From contig LJCV01000307.1 in the NCBI GenBank assembly GCA_001298575.1, positions 31,553-95,552 of the forward strand: a DNA stretch of 64,000 nucleotides, read 5' to 3'. A model generated the notes under the pieces. That model was not told the DNA's origin, did no database searches, and saw only the letters and a program-made list of their open reading frames with translations. Origin of the DNA: Actinobacteria bacterium OK074 (GTDB taxonomy: Bacteria; Actinomycetota; Actinomycetes; Streptomycetales; Streptomycetaceae). This document shows positions 26,175 to 36,829 of the stretch, piece after piece. The translations under genes were made by a program, and so were the position numbers. Position 1 is the first letter of the stretch. Each line of letters begins with the position of its first letter.

Positions 26175-27341
26175 TCAGCCGCGTGCGCCCAGCAGGTGGT
26201 CCATGGCCAGCTGGTCCAGCCGCTCGAAGCCCATGCCGCGCGCGGCGGTGGCCTCGATGTCGAACTCCTCGAAGGCCGAGCGGTCCGCGAGGAGCGCCTC
26301 CAGGCCGTCCGCGGCGGTCCGCTGGGCCAGTTCGTCGAGGCGGGAGGCGCGCAGGGCCTCCTGGACCTCCGGGTCGGCCCGGAAGGCGGCGGCGCGGTCC
26401 TTCAGGATGAGGTAGTTGCGCATGCAGCCCGCGGCCGACGCCCACACGCCGTCGAGGTCCTCGGTGCGCGGCGGCTTGAAGTCGAAGTGCTTGGGGCCCG
26501 CGTAGCCGGCGCTCTCCAGGAGGTCGACCAGCCAGAACGCGGCCCGCAGGTCGCCCGCGCCGAAGCGCAGGTCCTGGTCGTACTTGATGCCGGACTGGCC
26601 GTTGAGGTCGATGTGGAAGAGCTTGCCCGCCCACAGGGCCTGGGCGATGCCGTGCGGGAAGTTCAGCCCGGCCATCTGCTCGTGGCCGACCTCGGGGTTG
26701 ACGCCGTACAGCTCGGGGCGCTCCAGGCGCTCGATGAAGGCGAGGGCGTGGCCGACCGTGGGGAGCAGGATGTCGCCGCGCGGCTCGTTCGGCTTGGGCT
26801 CGATCGCGAACTTCAGGTCGTAGCCCTGGGAGGTGACGTACTCACCGAGGAGGTCGAACGCCTCCTTCATGCGGTCGAGTGCGACGCGCACGTCCTTGGC
26901 GGCGCCGGACTCGGCGCCCTCCCGGCCGCCCCAGGCGACGTAGATCTGGGCGCCCAGTTCGACGGCGAGGTCGATGTTGCGGATGGTCTTGCGCAGGGCG
27001 TAGCGGCGGACCTCGCGGTCGTTGGCGGTGAACGCGCCGTCCTTGAAGACGGGGTGCGTGAAGAGGTTGGTGGTGGCCATGGGCACGGTCATGCCGGTGG
27101 TGTCCAGGGCCTGCCGGAAGCGCTTGATGTGCGACTCGCGCTCGGTGTCCGAGGACCCGAAGGGGATCAGGTCGTCGTCGTGGAAGGTCACGCCGTAGGC
27201 GCCGAGTTCCGAGAGGCGCTGTACCGACTCGACGGGGTCGAGGGCGCGCCGGGTGGCGTCGCCGAACGGGTCCCTTCCCTGCCAGCCGACGGTCCACAGG
27301 CCGAAGGTGAACCTGTCCTCGGGGGTGGGCTGGTAGCTCAT
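26175..27341 (-). CDS. xylA: Xylose isomerase
   Basis: A 388-residue class I xylose (glucose) isomerase, the same length and pattern as the classical Streptomyces enzymes. It interconverts D-xylose and D-xylulose in the cytoplasm using two divalent metals. Visible active-site segments are TFHDDDLIPFG (catalytic His/Asp), AIEPKPNEPRGD (metal Glu and Lys), EVGHEQMAG (metal Glu/His), FHIDLNGQ and KYDQDLRFGAGD (metal Asp cluster), and FDFKPPR (last metal Asp). All appear intact. It is transcribed divergently from xylB across a 146-bp region. Confidence 0.97.
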   Translation of the reverse strand: MSYQPTPEDRFTFGLWTVGWQGRDPFGDATRRALDPVESVQRLSELGAYGVTFHDDDLIPFGSSDTERESHIKRFRQALDTTGMTVPMATTNLFTHPVFKDGAFTANDREVRRYALRKTIRNIDLAVELGAQIYVAWGGREGAESGAAKDVRVALDRMKEAFDLLGEYVTSQGYDLKFAIEPKPNEPRGDILLPTVGHALAFIERLERPELYGVNPEVGHEQMAGLNFPHGIAQALWAGKLFHIDLNGQSGIKYDQDLRFGAGDLRAAFWLVDLLESAGYAGPKHFDFKPPRTEDLDGVWASAAGCMRNYLILKDRAAAFRADPEVQEALRASRLDELAQRTAADGLEALLADRSAFEEFDIEATAARGMGFERLDQLAMDHLLGARG

Positions 27342-27487
27342 GCTGCGGCTCCTTGTTCGCTGAAGACCATGCTCACTGAAGACTATTTCGTCATGGCGGT
27401 TAACAAATTAGTATGCGAACGCATCCCTGGGAAGAGACCATGTCCTGGAGAGCACGTCCCGCTGAGCCGCGGAAGAGGGAGAGCCCC
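27342..27487. promoter_or_regulatory. Divergent xylA/xylB control region
   Basis: This intergenic region is notably AT-richer than its surroundings (gttaacaaattagtat at 27400-27415). It has an 8-bp direct repeat CTGAAGAC at 27360-27367 and 27377-27384, and a GTTCGC...GCGAAC pair flanking the block (27355-27360 and 27415-27420). Both promoters must lie here, and the ROK regulator encoded after xylB is the natural candidate to bind. The operator assignment is inference. Confidence 0.55.
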
Positions 27488-28933
27488 ATGTCAGCAGCCG
27501 AGGGTCCGCTCGTCGTCGGTGTGGATTCGTCCACCCAGTCGACCAAGGCACTGGTCGTCGACGCGTCGACCGGACGGGTGGTCGCGAGCGGCCAGGCGTC
27601 GCACACCGTCTCCTCGGGGGCAGGGCGCGAGAGCGATCCGCGCCAGTGGTGGGACGCGCTGTGCGAGGCCCTGAGCCAGTGCGGGGACGCCGCGCGGGAG
27701 GCCACCGCGGTGTCGGTGGGCGGCCAGCAGCACGGCCTGGTGACGCTCGACGACCGGGGCGAGCCGGTGCGTCCCGCGCTGCTGTGGAACGACGTGCGGT
27801 CCGCGCCGCAGGCCCAGCGTCTGATCGAGGAGCTGGGTGGCCCCAAGGCGTGGGCCGAGCGCTTCGGAAGCGTGCCGGGCCCTTCCTTCACGGTCACGAA
27901 GTGGGCCTGGCTGGCCGAGCACGAGCCGGAGGCCGTCCGCGCGACCAGGGCCGTACGGCTGCCGCACGACTATCTGACCGAACGACTGACCGGGCAGGGC
28001 ACCACCGACCGGGGCGACGCCTCCGGTACGGGCTGGTGGGCGTCGGCGACGGAGGCGTACGACGAGGAGATCCTCGCGCGCGTGGGGCTCGATCCGGCGC
28101 TGCTGCCCCGGGTGGTCCGGCCGGGCGAGGTCGCCGGAACCGTGCGCGACGGCCACGAGCTGCCGTTCTCCAAGGGCACCCTGGTGGCCCCGGGGACCGG
28201 CGACAACGCGGCCGCCGCGCTGGGGCTCGGTCTGCGGCCGGGTACGCCGGTGCTGAGCCTGGGCACCTCGGGCACGGTGTACGCGGTGTCCACGCACCGG
28301 CCCGCCGATCCGACCGGCACGGTGGCGGGCTTCGCCGACGCGCACGGCGACTGGCTGCCGCTGGCCTGCACGCTGAACTGCACCCTCGCCGTCGACCGGG
28401 TCGCCGCCCTGCTCGGCCTGGACCGGGAGGCCGTCGAACCCGGCACGGACGTGACCCTGCTGCCCTACCTGGACGGCGAGCGCACCCCGGCCCTGCCGCA
28501 CGCGTCGGGCCTGCTGCACGGCCTGCGCCACGACACGACCGGGGGGCAGCTGCTCCAGGCCGCGTACGACGGCGCGGTCCACTCGCTGCTGGGCGCCCTC
28601 GACCTGGTGCTGGACACGGACGCGGACCGTGCCGCCCCGCTGCTGCTGATCGGCGGCGGCGCCCGCGGCCACGCCTGGCAGCAGACGGTACGACGGCTGT
28701 CCGGCCGCCCCGTGCAGGTGCCCGAGGCGAAGGAACTGGTCGCGCTGGGCGCCGCCGCGCAGGCCGCGGGGCTGCTGACCGGCGAGGACCCGGCCGCGGT
28801 CGCCCGCCGCTGGGACACCGCGCGCGGGCCCGTGCTGGAGGCCGTGGAGCGGGACGAGGCGACGCTCGCGCGGATCTCCGGGGTAGTCTCCGACGCGGCC
28901 ACGCTGCTCGAACGGGAGCCGGGCGGGCGCTGA
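27488..28933 (+). CDS. xylB: Xylulokinase
   Basis: A 481-residue FGGY-family kinase that phosphorylates D-xylulose to xylulose 5-phosphate with ATP. Marks are the phosphate-binding opening VVGVDSSTQSTKALVVD, VSVGGQQHGLV, LLWNDVRS, the catalytic-region GTGDNAAAALGLG, SLGTSGTVYAVS and the C-terminal ATP site LLIGGGARGHAWQQ. I chose the ATG at 27488, which gives the usual length and is preceded by GAGGGAGA; an in-frame ATG at 27440 would add 16 residues of unlike character. The ROK regulator follows 45 nt downstream. Confidence 0.95.
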   Translation: MSAAEGPLVVGVDSSTQSTKALVVDASTGRVVASGQASHTVSSGAGRESDPRQWWDALCEALSQCGDAAREATAVSVGGQQHGLVTLDDRGEPVRPALLWNDVRSAPQAQRLIEELGGPKAWAERFGSVPGPSFTVTKWAWLAEHEPEAVRATRAVRLPHDYLTERLTGQGTTDRGDASGTGWWASATEAYDEEILARVGLDPALLPRVVRPGEVAGTVRDGHELPFSKGTLVAPGTGDNAAAALGLGLRPGTPVLSLGTSGTVYAVSTHRPADPTGTVAGFADAHGDWLPLACTLNCTLAVDRVAALLGLDREAVEPGTDVTLLPYLDGERTPALPHASGLLHGLRHDTTGGQLLQAAYDGAVHSLLGALDLVLDTDADRAAPLLLIGGGARGHAWQQTVRRLSGRPVQVPEAKELVALGAAAQAAGLLTGEDPAAVARRWDTARGPVLEAVERDEATLARISGVVSDAATLLEREPGGR

Positions 28934-28978
28934 CGCGCCGTATCCGCTCCGGTGGCACCGACGGGATCCGAGGGAGGC

Positions 28979-30220
28979 ATGACCGCACCGCCGCACGAGG
29001 CACATCCGCCGAGTCCCGGCCCTCGGCTGCCCGACACCCAGCAGGGCATCCGTCGGCGCAATCTCGCCCGGGTCATGCACGCCGTGAGCGCCGAGGGGCC
29101 GCTGTCGCGCGCCGCCGTCGCCTCCCGTATCGGGCTGACCCGGGCAGCCGTCTCCACCCTGGTCGACGAACTCACCCGTTCGGGGCTGCTGGAGGAGCTG
29201 GGGCCCGAGCGGCCCGGCCGGGTGGGGCGTCCGGGTTCCGCCCTGGCCGTCAGCGGACGCGGGCCCGCCGGGATCGGCGCGGAGATCGGCGTCGACCATC
29301 TCGCGGTCTGCGTGGTCGATCTGCGCGGTGCGGTGCGGGCGCGGGCGGTGCAGCACGGGACGAACCGGGGCCGGGCCCCGGAGCCGGTGCTCGGGGAGCT
29401 GACGGCGCTGGTGGGGCAGGCGGTCGCGGAGGCCGGGCGGGAGGGGCTGTGGCCCGCCGGGCTCGCCGTCGCGGTGCCCGGTCTGGTCGCGCAGGACGCC
29501 AGGACCGTGGTCCGCGCCCCCAACCTCGACTGGCACGACACCGACCTGGGCGCGCTGCTGCCCGCCGGGCTTCCGCTGACCGTGGACAACGAGGCCAACT
29601 TCGGCGGTCTGGCCGAACTGTGGCTGGGTGAGGAGACACCGCGGGACTTCCTGCACGTGTCGGCGGAGATCGGCATCGGCGGCGCGGTGGTCGTCGACGG
29701 CCGTCTGCTGCGCGGGACCCGTGGTTTCGCGGGCGAGCTGGGGCATGTGCCGGTGCGGCCGGAGGGGCCCGAGTGCGCGTGCGGCGGGCGCGGCTGTCTG
29801 GAGCAGTACGCCGGTGAGGAGGCCGTGCTGCGGGCGGCCGGGCTGACGCCGGGCGAGGACAGCGTCGAGCTGCTGGCCGAGCGCGCGGCGCGGGGCGACC
29901 AGGCCGTGCGGGGTGCGCTGCGGGACGCCGGGACCGCGCTCGGCATAGCGCTGACCGGTGCGGTCAACCTGCTGGATCCGCGGACGGTGGTGCTCGGCGG
30001 CGCGCTGGCCGCCCTCGCGCCGTGGCTGCTGCCGTCGCTGGAACGGGAGTTGGCGCGCCGCACGGCGGGACCGGCGTGCGCCGTGTCGGTGTCCCGGCTG
30101 GGGCCGCAGGGCCCGCTGCTCGGGGCGGCGCACTCGGTGGTGCGGGCGGTCCTGGACGATCCGGCGGCGGTGGGGGAACGGGGACCGCGGGTTTTCCCGG
30201 GCACGACTCCGGCCGTATAA
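28979..30220 (+). CDS. ROK-family transcriptional regulator of the xylose genes
   Basis: A 413-residue ROK protein. The N-terminal winged helix (RRRNLARVMHAVSAEGPLSRAAVASRIGLTRAAVSTLVDEL, spanning about residues 24-65) precedes a sugar-kinase-like sensor domain with DNEANFGGLAELW, the GHVPV region and the Cys-containing ROK zinc motif CACGGRGCLEQY. The zinc-site Cys residues appear intact. Such proteins are xylose-responsive repressors (XylR-like, or ROK7B7-like in Streptomyces). Its place directly after xylB fits that role. The start at 28979 is backed by GAGGGAGG. Confidence 0.9.
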   Translation: MTAPPHEAHPPSPGPRLPDTQQGIRRRNLARVMHAVSAEGPLSRAAVASRIGLTRAAVSTLVDELTRSGLLEELGPERPGRVGRPGSALAVSGRGPAGIGAEIGVDHLAVCVVDLRGAVRARAVQHGTNRGRAPEPVLGELTALVGQAVAEAGREGLWPAGLAVAVPGLVAQDARTVVRAPNLDWHDTDLGALLPAGLPLTVDNEANFGGLAELWLGEETPRDFLHVSAEIGIGGAVVVDGRLLRGTRGFAGELGHVPVRPEGPECACGGRGCLEQYAGEEAVLRAAGLTPGEDSVELLAERAARGDQAVRGALRDAGTALGIALTGAVNLLDPRTVVLGGALAALAPWLLPSLERELARRTAGPACAVSVSRLGPQGPLLGAAHSVVRAVLDDPAAVGERGPRVFPGTTPAV

Positions 30221-30284
30221 GCATCTCTTCGCCCCGGCGGGCGGAGCCGTGTGGGTGACCTCTTCACTCACACGAGTGGCGGAG

Positions 30285-30311
30285 TTATCCACATTCCCCC
30301 GGTTGTCCACC
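30285..30311. other. Pair of DnaA-box-like sequences
   Basis: TTATCCACA (30285-30293, perfect) and TTGTCCACC (30303-30311, one mismatch to the Streptomyces form) lie 18 nt apart in the 219-bp gap before the permease gene. The rest of the gap shows nothing else. Confidence 0.35.
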
Positions 30312-30439
30312 GGAACCAGGGCGCTCTTCCTGCCCAACCGGCAAGCGCCGTACCTTGATTCGCACGAGGCATGGCCGGCACGGGACACAGTCGTCGCGGA
30401 GCTGTCGTGCGGGTTGCCCAGGGCACGATCGGGGGCTTC

Positions 30440-31942
30440 ATGTCGGTTCAGACAATTCCAGGGCTGCGGCGCGAGGCGGTCGGGCTGCGCGAGGTCCTGT
30501 TCCAGAGCATCACGGCGATGGCGCCGGCGGCAGCGGTCGCCGCGTCCATTCCCTCGGGCGCGGCCTTCGCGGGCGGCAGTCTGCCGCTCGCGGTGCTCGT
30601 GGCCCTGGTGGCCTGCCTGTTCACCGCCTCGTGCGTGGCCGAACTGGCACGGCGGCTGCCCGCCGCGGGTTCGGTGGCCACCTATGCCGCGCGGGGCCTG
30701 CATCCGGCGGTGGGCTTCCTGGTCGGCTGGGGCTATGTGTTCGTCGAGGCGCTCGTGGTGCCGCTGCTCCTTCTGCAACTCGGCTTCACCACGGCCGGCA
30801 CCCTGCACCAGGAGTGGTCGTCGTACCCGGGCGACCTGTGGTGGCCGTGGGCCCTGGCGGGCGCGCTGGTCATCGCGGTGACGGGGTACTTCGGTGTCCG
30901 TGCCTCCGCCCGCTTCGGCACGGTCCTCGGCGTCTTCGAGGTGCTGGTCTTCCTCGTCTTCGCCGTCTGGCTGATCGTCAGGGCGGGCGGGGACAACACG
31001 CTCTCGGTGTTCGGCACCTCGCACACCCCGACGGCGCACGAGGGCATCGGCGGCGTCTTCGCGGGCTCGGTCTACACGGTGCTGGCGTTCGCCGGCTTCG
31101 AGGCTGCGGCACCCCTAGCGGAGGAGACCAGGGATCCGCGCCGCACCATGCACCGGGCCGTACTCGGCTCGGCCCTGGCGATCGGGCTGTTCTACGTCCT
31201 CACCACCTACGCCATGACCGTGTACATCGGGCCGGACCGGTTCGGCGGGTTCGGCGCCTCCGGGGCCGACTCCTGGGAGGGCGTGGCACGCGCGTCGTTC
31301 GGGCTCTTCTGGATCCTGATCTTCCTGGCCGTCGTCAACTCGACGATCGCCAACGCCAACGCCTGCGCCACCGTCTCCACCCGCACCGCGTTCGCACTGG
31401 CCCGGATCCGGGTGTTCCCGGTCCTGTTCGGGCGGCTCCATCCACGCCACCGCTCCCCCGTCGCCGGAGTCGCCGTGCAGTGTGCCCTGGCCGTCGCCGT
31501 CACGCTGGGACTGGGCCTGTACTACGACCCGGTGACGGCGTATCTGCTGCTGGCCACGGTGATCGTCACGGTCGTGATCGGCGTGTACATCGTGGTGAAC
31601 CTCGCCTGCGCGGGCTACTTCCTGCGCCGTGAACGGCATCTGCTGCGGCCGGTGCGGCACCTGCTGTTCCCGCTGCTCGGGATCGTCGCCTTCGTGCCCG
31701 CGCTACTGACGGCGGCGGGACTGCCCGTCTTCGACTTCGTGTCCAAGCTGACCTCGCCCGTGTCCTACGCGGGTGCGGTCGTCGGTGCCTGGATGCTGGC
31801 CGGGGCCGTCGTCCTGGTCGTGCTGATGCGGCGGCACCCCGAGCGAATAGCCGAGACCGCCCGGGTCCACCTCGACGAGGCTCCCGCCCCGGACACCCCC
31901 GACGCACCCGATCTTCGACAGGACGGAGCCGTACGACCATGA
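30440..31942 (+). CDS. APC-family amino acid/amine permease
   Basis: A 500-residue membrane carrier with about 12 hydrophobic helices. The N-terminal region (GLREVLFQSITAMAPAAAVAASIPSGAAFAGGSLPLA) is the helix-1 substrate-binding region of the amino acid-polyamine-organocation family, and FAGFEAAAPLAEETRDPRR is the conserved helix-6 and loop signature. It ends with an acidic Pro-rich tail. The ATG at 30440 has GGGGG upstream; an earlier in-frame ATG at 30371 is less likely. Its stop overlaps the next start by 4 nt. Coupling to an amidase suggests that the cargo is an amide or amino acid derivative, which is inference. Confidence 0.88.
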   Translation: MSVQTIPGLRREAVGLREVLFQSITAMAPAAAVAASIPSGAAFAGGSLPLAVLVALVACLFTASCVAELARRLPAAGSVATYAARGLHPAVGFLVGWGYVFVEALVVPLLLLQLGFTTAGTLHQEWSSYPGDLWWPWALAGALVIAVTGYFGVRASARFGTVLGVFEVLVFLVFAVWLIVRAGGDNTLSVFGTSHTPTAHEGIGGVFAGSVYTVLAFAGFEAAAPLAEETRDPRRTMHRAVLGSALAIGLFYVLTTYAMTVYIGPDRFGGFGASGADSWEGVARASFGLFWILIFLAVVNSTIANANACATVSTRTAFALARIRVFPVLFGRLHPRHRSPVAGVAVQCALAVAVTLGLGLYYDPVTAYLLLATVIVTVVIGVYIVVNLACAGYFLRRERHLLRPVRHLLFPLLGIVAFVPALLTAAGLPVFDFVSKLTSPVSYAGAVVGAWMLAGAVVLVVLMRRHPERIAETARVHLDEAPAPDTPDAPDLRQDGAVRP

Positions 31943-32952
31943 GCGACCCCCGGATTCTGACCGTGCGCCCCCAACCCGGCGAGTACGCCTGGACGTTCGG
32001 CGGTGCGCCGCCCGTGGCGCGGATCGTGCCGGGCACGGTGCTCGACCTGTACACCGAGGACTGCTTCGCCGGGCGGGTGAGGTCCGAGAAGGACCTGGTG
32101 TCCGAGGTGTGCGAGTTCCCGTTCCTCAACCCGCAGACCGGTCCCTTCCACATCGAGGGCGCGGAGCCCGGGGACACGGTGGCGGTGCACTTCGTGTCCG
32201 TGGAACCGGCCCGGGACTGGGCGGCGTCGACGACGGTGCCACTGTTCGGCGCGCTGACCTCCACGCACACGACGGCGACGCTCCAGCCGCCGCTGCCCGA
32301 AACCGTGTGGATCTGGCAGCTCGACCGGACCCGGCGCACGGCTCTGTTCAGGGCACGGGACAGCGACATCGAGATCGAACTGCCCATGGACCCCATGCAC
32401 GGCACGGTGGGGGTCGCCCCGGCCAACCTGGAGGTCCGTTCGGCGCTGGTCCCGGACGCGCACGGCGGGAACATGGACACCCCGGAGATGCGGGCCGGTG
32501 TCACCTGCTTCCTCGGGGTGAACGTCGAGGGCGCGCTGCTCAGCCTGGGCGACGGGCACGCCCGGCAGGGCGAGGGCGAGACCTGCGGGGTGGCCGTCGA
32601 GTGCGCGATGAACACCGTGGTGATCGTCGAGCTGCTCAAGGGGCTCGCCACGCCGTGGCCGCGGATCGAGTCGGACACCCACATCATCTCGACGGGTTCG
32701 GCCCGGCCGCTGGAGGACGCCTTCCGGATTTCCCAACTCGACCTGGTGCGCTGGCTGGTGCGTGACTATGGCTTCAGCGAACTGGACGCCTACCAGTTCG
32801 CCACGCAGGCGGTCGAGTCACCGCTGGCGAACGTCTGCGACACCAACTACACCTGCGTGGCCAAGCTGCGGAAGGAGTGGCTGCCGGACCGTGAGACGCA
32901 CCGCGGAATTCACGCACGACTGCGCGAAACCGCCGCCATACTGCGGCGTTAG
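31939..32952 (+). CDS. Acetamidase/formamidase family amidohydrolase
   Basis: A 337-residue protein of the acetamidase/formamidase (FmdA_AmdA) family, which hydrolyses short amides to acid and ammonia. Recognisable segments are the TGPFHIEGAEPGDTVAVHFV motif, DPMHGTVGVAP, VPDAHGGNMDTPEM, GDGHARQGEGETCG and the C-terminal ALD-type segment ELDAYQFATQAVE. Its ATG overlaps the permease stop (ATGA). Together they look like an uptake-and-hydrolysis pair for an amide nitrogen source. No regulator is adjacent on the same strand. Confidence 0.9.
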   Translation: MSDPRILTVRPQPGEYAWTFGGAPPVARIVPGTVLDLYTEDCFAGRVRSEKDLVSEVCEFPFLNPQTGPFHIEGAEPGDTVAVHFVSVEPARDWAASTTVPLFGALTSTHTTATLQPPLPETVWIWQLDRTRRTALFRARDSDIEIELPMDPMHGTVGVAPANLEVRSALVPDAHGGNMDTPEMRAGVTCFLGVNVEGALLSLGDGHARQGEGETCGVAVECAMNTVVIVELLKGLATPWPRIESDTHIISTGSARPLEDAFRISQLDLVRWLVRDYGFSELDAYQFATQAVESPLANVCDTNYTCVAKLRKEWLPDRETHRGIHARLRETAAILRR

Positions 32953-33057
32953 CCCTGCGGGCACGCAAGGTCGGGCCGGGGGCGCGCGGCCGGCGCCCCT
33001 GGCCCGTACCGGAGTTCCCTGATCGGACTTCCCCGAACAGAAAGGCGCGTCGACTTC

Positions 33058-33657
33058 ATGGAACGAGCCAAACCGTTCCCCACCCGCAGGCGACTCCTCC
33101 AGGGTGCCGCGCTCGCGGCGATCCCCTACGCGGTCCTGCCCGCCACCCGCGCCGACGCCGAACCGCACGCCGTCGACTACCCGACCGCCGAGTGGGCCTC
33201 GGCCAGCAGGTCCAACTACACGGCGGCGGACCGTCCTTCCCGGTATCCCGTCGAGCTGGTGATCATCCATGTCACGCAGACGGCCTACGCCGGCACCCTG
33301 GACATCTTCCTGAACCCGAAGAAGAAGGTGTCCGCGCACTACGTGGTGCGTTCGGCCGACGGACACGTGGCGCAGTGCGTGCGGGAGCGCGACGTGGCCT
33401 GGCACGCGGGCAACTGGGACTACAACACCCGCAGCGTCGGCATCGAGCACGAGGGCTGGGTCGACAAACCGGCGTACTTCACGGACGCGCTCTACGAGGA
33501 GTCCGCGCGGCTCACCTCCTCGGTCTGCGACCGGTACGGCATCCCCAAGGACCGGTCCCGGATCATCGGTCACTACGAGGTGCCGGGCACCGACCACACG
33601 GATCCGGGTCCGCACTGGGACTGGACGCGCTACCTGAGACTCGTCAACTCGGTGTGA
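33058..33657 (+). CDS. Tat-exported N-acetylmuramoyl-L-alanine amidase (amidase_2)
   Basis: A 199-residue secreted protein. A twin-arginine signal (TRRRLLQGAALAAIPYAVLP, cleavage near ADA) precedes an amidase_2/PGRP-type domain: the first zinc His in VIIHVTQTAY, the Tyr in SAHYVV, a His/Asn segment VAWHAGNWDYN, SVGIEHEGW with the second His/Glu, IIGHYEVPGTDHTDPG with the last His ligand, and PHWDWTRYL. It should cut the amide between muramic acid and L-Ala in peptidoglycan outside the cell. The ribosome site AAAGG is about 13 nt before the ATG, which is long. It is a single gene between the amidase and GAF-regulator genes. Confidence 0.92.
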   Translation: MERAKPFPTRRRLLQGAALAAIPYAVLPATRADAEPHAVDYPTAEWASASRSNYTAADRPSRYPVELVIIHVTQTAYAGTLDIFLNPKKKVSAHYVVRSADGHVAQCVRERDVAWHAGNWDYNTRSVGIEHEGWVDKPAYFTDALYEESARLTSSVCDRYGIPKDRSRIIGHYEVPGTDHTDPGPHWDWTRYLRLVNSV

Positions 33658-33735
33658 CGCGAGCGCGGGCGCCGCACCGCGCGTTCGGGGCCGGGACGGT
33701 CGCAACGGTTGTCGGTGCCGGGTCCTGGAGTGACG

Positions 33736-35067
33736 ATGTCCCCGACCGCATCACCGCCCCGGGAGGCCGACTTGACCGATCCATGGGTCGCCCTGGAGCC
33801 GGGCACCGACCCCGTCGAACGGGGGCGGGCGCTGCACAAGGCGCACGAGTGGTTCACCCGGGCGGGCACCGTGCCGCGGCCGGTGCGGCCGGTGGTGGCC
33901 GAGTCGTGGCGGCGTTCGGCGCGGGCCGGCGTGGGGCCGGACGGCACCGCGTGCGTGGAGCTGACCGACGGTGACCTCGGCTCGTACCGGGCGGAGCATC
34001 CGCTGGCGCGGGTGATGCCGCTGTTCCGGGAACTGGTCGGAACCTTCGCGGCGGACGGCGAGCACCTGCTCGCGGTGTGCGACGCGCAGGGCCGGCTGCT
34101 GTGGGTGGAGGGGCATCCGCTGACGCGGCGGCGGGCGGAGCGGATGAACTTCGTGCCGGGGGCCCGCTGGGCGGAGTCGGCGATGGGAACGAACGCGCCG
34201 GGTACGGCGGTCGCGGTGGACCGGCCGGTGCAGGTGTTCGCGGCCGAGCACTTCACCCGGCGGGTGCAGCCGTGGACGTGCGCCGCCGCCCCGGTGCACG
34301 ATCCGCGCACCGGGCGGGTGCTCGGCGCGATCGACATCACCGGTGGCGACGGGCTGGCGCATCCGCACAGTCTCGGGTTCGTACGGGCGGTGGCGCGGGC
34401 GGCCGAGTCCCAACTGGCGCTGCTCGTACCCGAGCGGACCCCGGCCGACGTGCCCGAGCTGTCGGCGCTCGGCCGGGACGAGGCCCACCTGCTCGTCGGC
34501 GGGCGCAAGACCGTGCTCAGCCGGCGGCACAGCGAGATCGTGCTGCTGCTGGCCCAGTCCCCGCAGGGGCTGGCGGGCGACGAGTTGCTGTGCGCGCTGT
34601 ACGCGGACGAGTCGGTGACACCGGTGACGTTGCGGGCCGAACTGGCCCGGCTGCGGCGGCTGTTGGGCCCCGGCCTGCTGGCGTCGCGGCCCTACCGGCT
34701 GACGGCTGCGGTCGCGTGCGACGTCACCGTCGTGGAACGGCGGCTGGCCGCCGGCGCGGCGGGGGCGGCGGCAGCGGCGTACGCGGGGCCGTTGCTGCCG
34801 GGGTCGCAGGCACCGGCGGTGGTGCGGCTGCGGCGCAGGCTGGCCGACGGCCTGCGGGCGTCCCTCGTCGCCGCCGGGGACCCCGACCTGCTGGCCGACT
34901 GGGCGCACGCGCCCTGGGGCGCGGACGACCTGGACGTGTGGCGGGCGCTGGCGGCGGTACGCCCGACACCGACGGTACGGGCACGACTGCGGGAGCTGGA
35001 GGCGGAGTTGGGGGCACCCGCGGGGTGGGCCCGCACGGGGCACCCGCCGCGTTCCGCCATCCGCTGA
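33736..35067 (+). CDS. GAF-domain transcriptional regulator
   Basis: A 443-residue regulator. The N-terminal ~240 residues resemble the AcoR-type GAF sensor region (VVAESWRRSARAGV, FVPGARWAESAMGTNAPGTA, RVQPWTCAAAPVHDPRTGRVLGAIDITG). The C-terminal part lacks the sigma-54 AAA+ domain and instead has a winged-helix-like region (SRRHSEIVLLLAQSPQGLAG through LRRLLG). In Streptomyces, regulators of this build sit beside ExaC-type aldehyde dehydrogenase genes, as here, and probably sense the aldehyde or alcohol. The start at 33736 has GGAG upstream. The C-terminal ~130 residues are unusually rich in Ala, Arg and Gly. Confidence 0.8.
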   Translation: MSPTASPPREADLTDPWVALEPGTDPVERGRALHKAHEWFTRAGTVPRPVRPVVAESWRRSARAGVGPDGTACVELTDGDLGSYRAEHPLARVMPLFRELVGTFAADGEHLLAVCDAQGRLLWVEGHPLTRRRAERMNFVPGARWAESAMGTNAPGTAVAVDRPVQVFAAEHFTRRVQPWTCAAAPVHDPRTGRVLGAIDITGGDGLAHPHSLGFVRAVARAAESQLALLVPERTPADVPELSALGRDEAHLLVGGRKTVLSRRHSEIVLLLAQSPQGLAGDELLCALYADESVTPVTLRAELARLRRLLGPGLLASRPYRLTAAVACDVTVVERRLAAGAAGAAAAAYAGPLLPGSQAPAVVRLRRRLADGLRASLVAAGDPDLLADWAHAPWGADDLDVWRALAAVRPTPTVRARLRELEAELGAPAGWARTGHPPRSAIR

Positions 35068-35242
35068 GCCCAGGTGCACCGGCCCGCCCGCCCACCTCAC
35101 GGCGCCGCCGTCGTCGTACCGCATGCGCCTGCGCCACGCCCCCCACGGCGGACCGCGCAACGTGGGTGCAACCTCCGTGCTCCTAGCCTCGCGGCGAGAG
35201 CTGTCCAACGGCGGGCAGCGCTTTCCCGGGAGGCAGACCAGG

Positions 35243-36766
<1,524 letters not shown>

Positions 36767-36788
36767 GCGCAGGCGCAGGCGCGGGAAG

Positions 36789-36825
36789 AGGGCACCTGAC
36801 CGGGGAAGCTGCCCGTCAGGTGCCC
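36789..36825 (+). terminator. Hairpin terminator after the aldehyde dehydrogenase
   Basis: AGGGCACCTGAC (36789-36800) pairs with GTCAGGTGCCCT (36814-36825). A GGGG/CCCG pair extends it inward with a bulge. Confidence 0.8.
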
Positions 36826-36829
36826 TTCG

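Noticed and set aside
30285..30311. Chromosomal origin (oriC)
   Set aside because: Only two boxes, and no dnaA or dnaN genes or dense box cluster nearby.
27491..31039. Long minus-strand open frame opposite xylB and the ROK regulator
   Set aside because: Antisense shadow; both plus-strand genes have intact family motifs.
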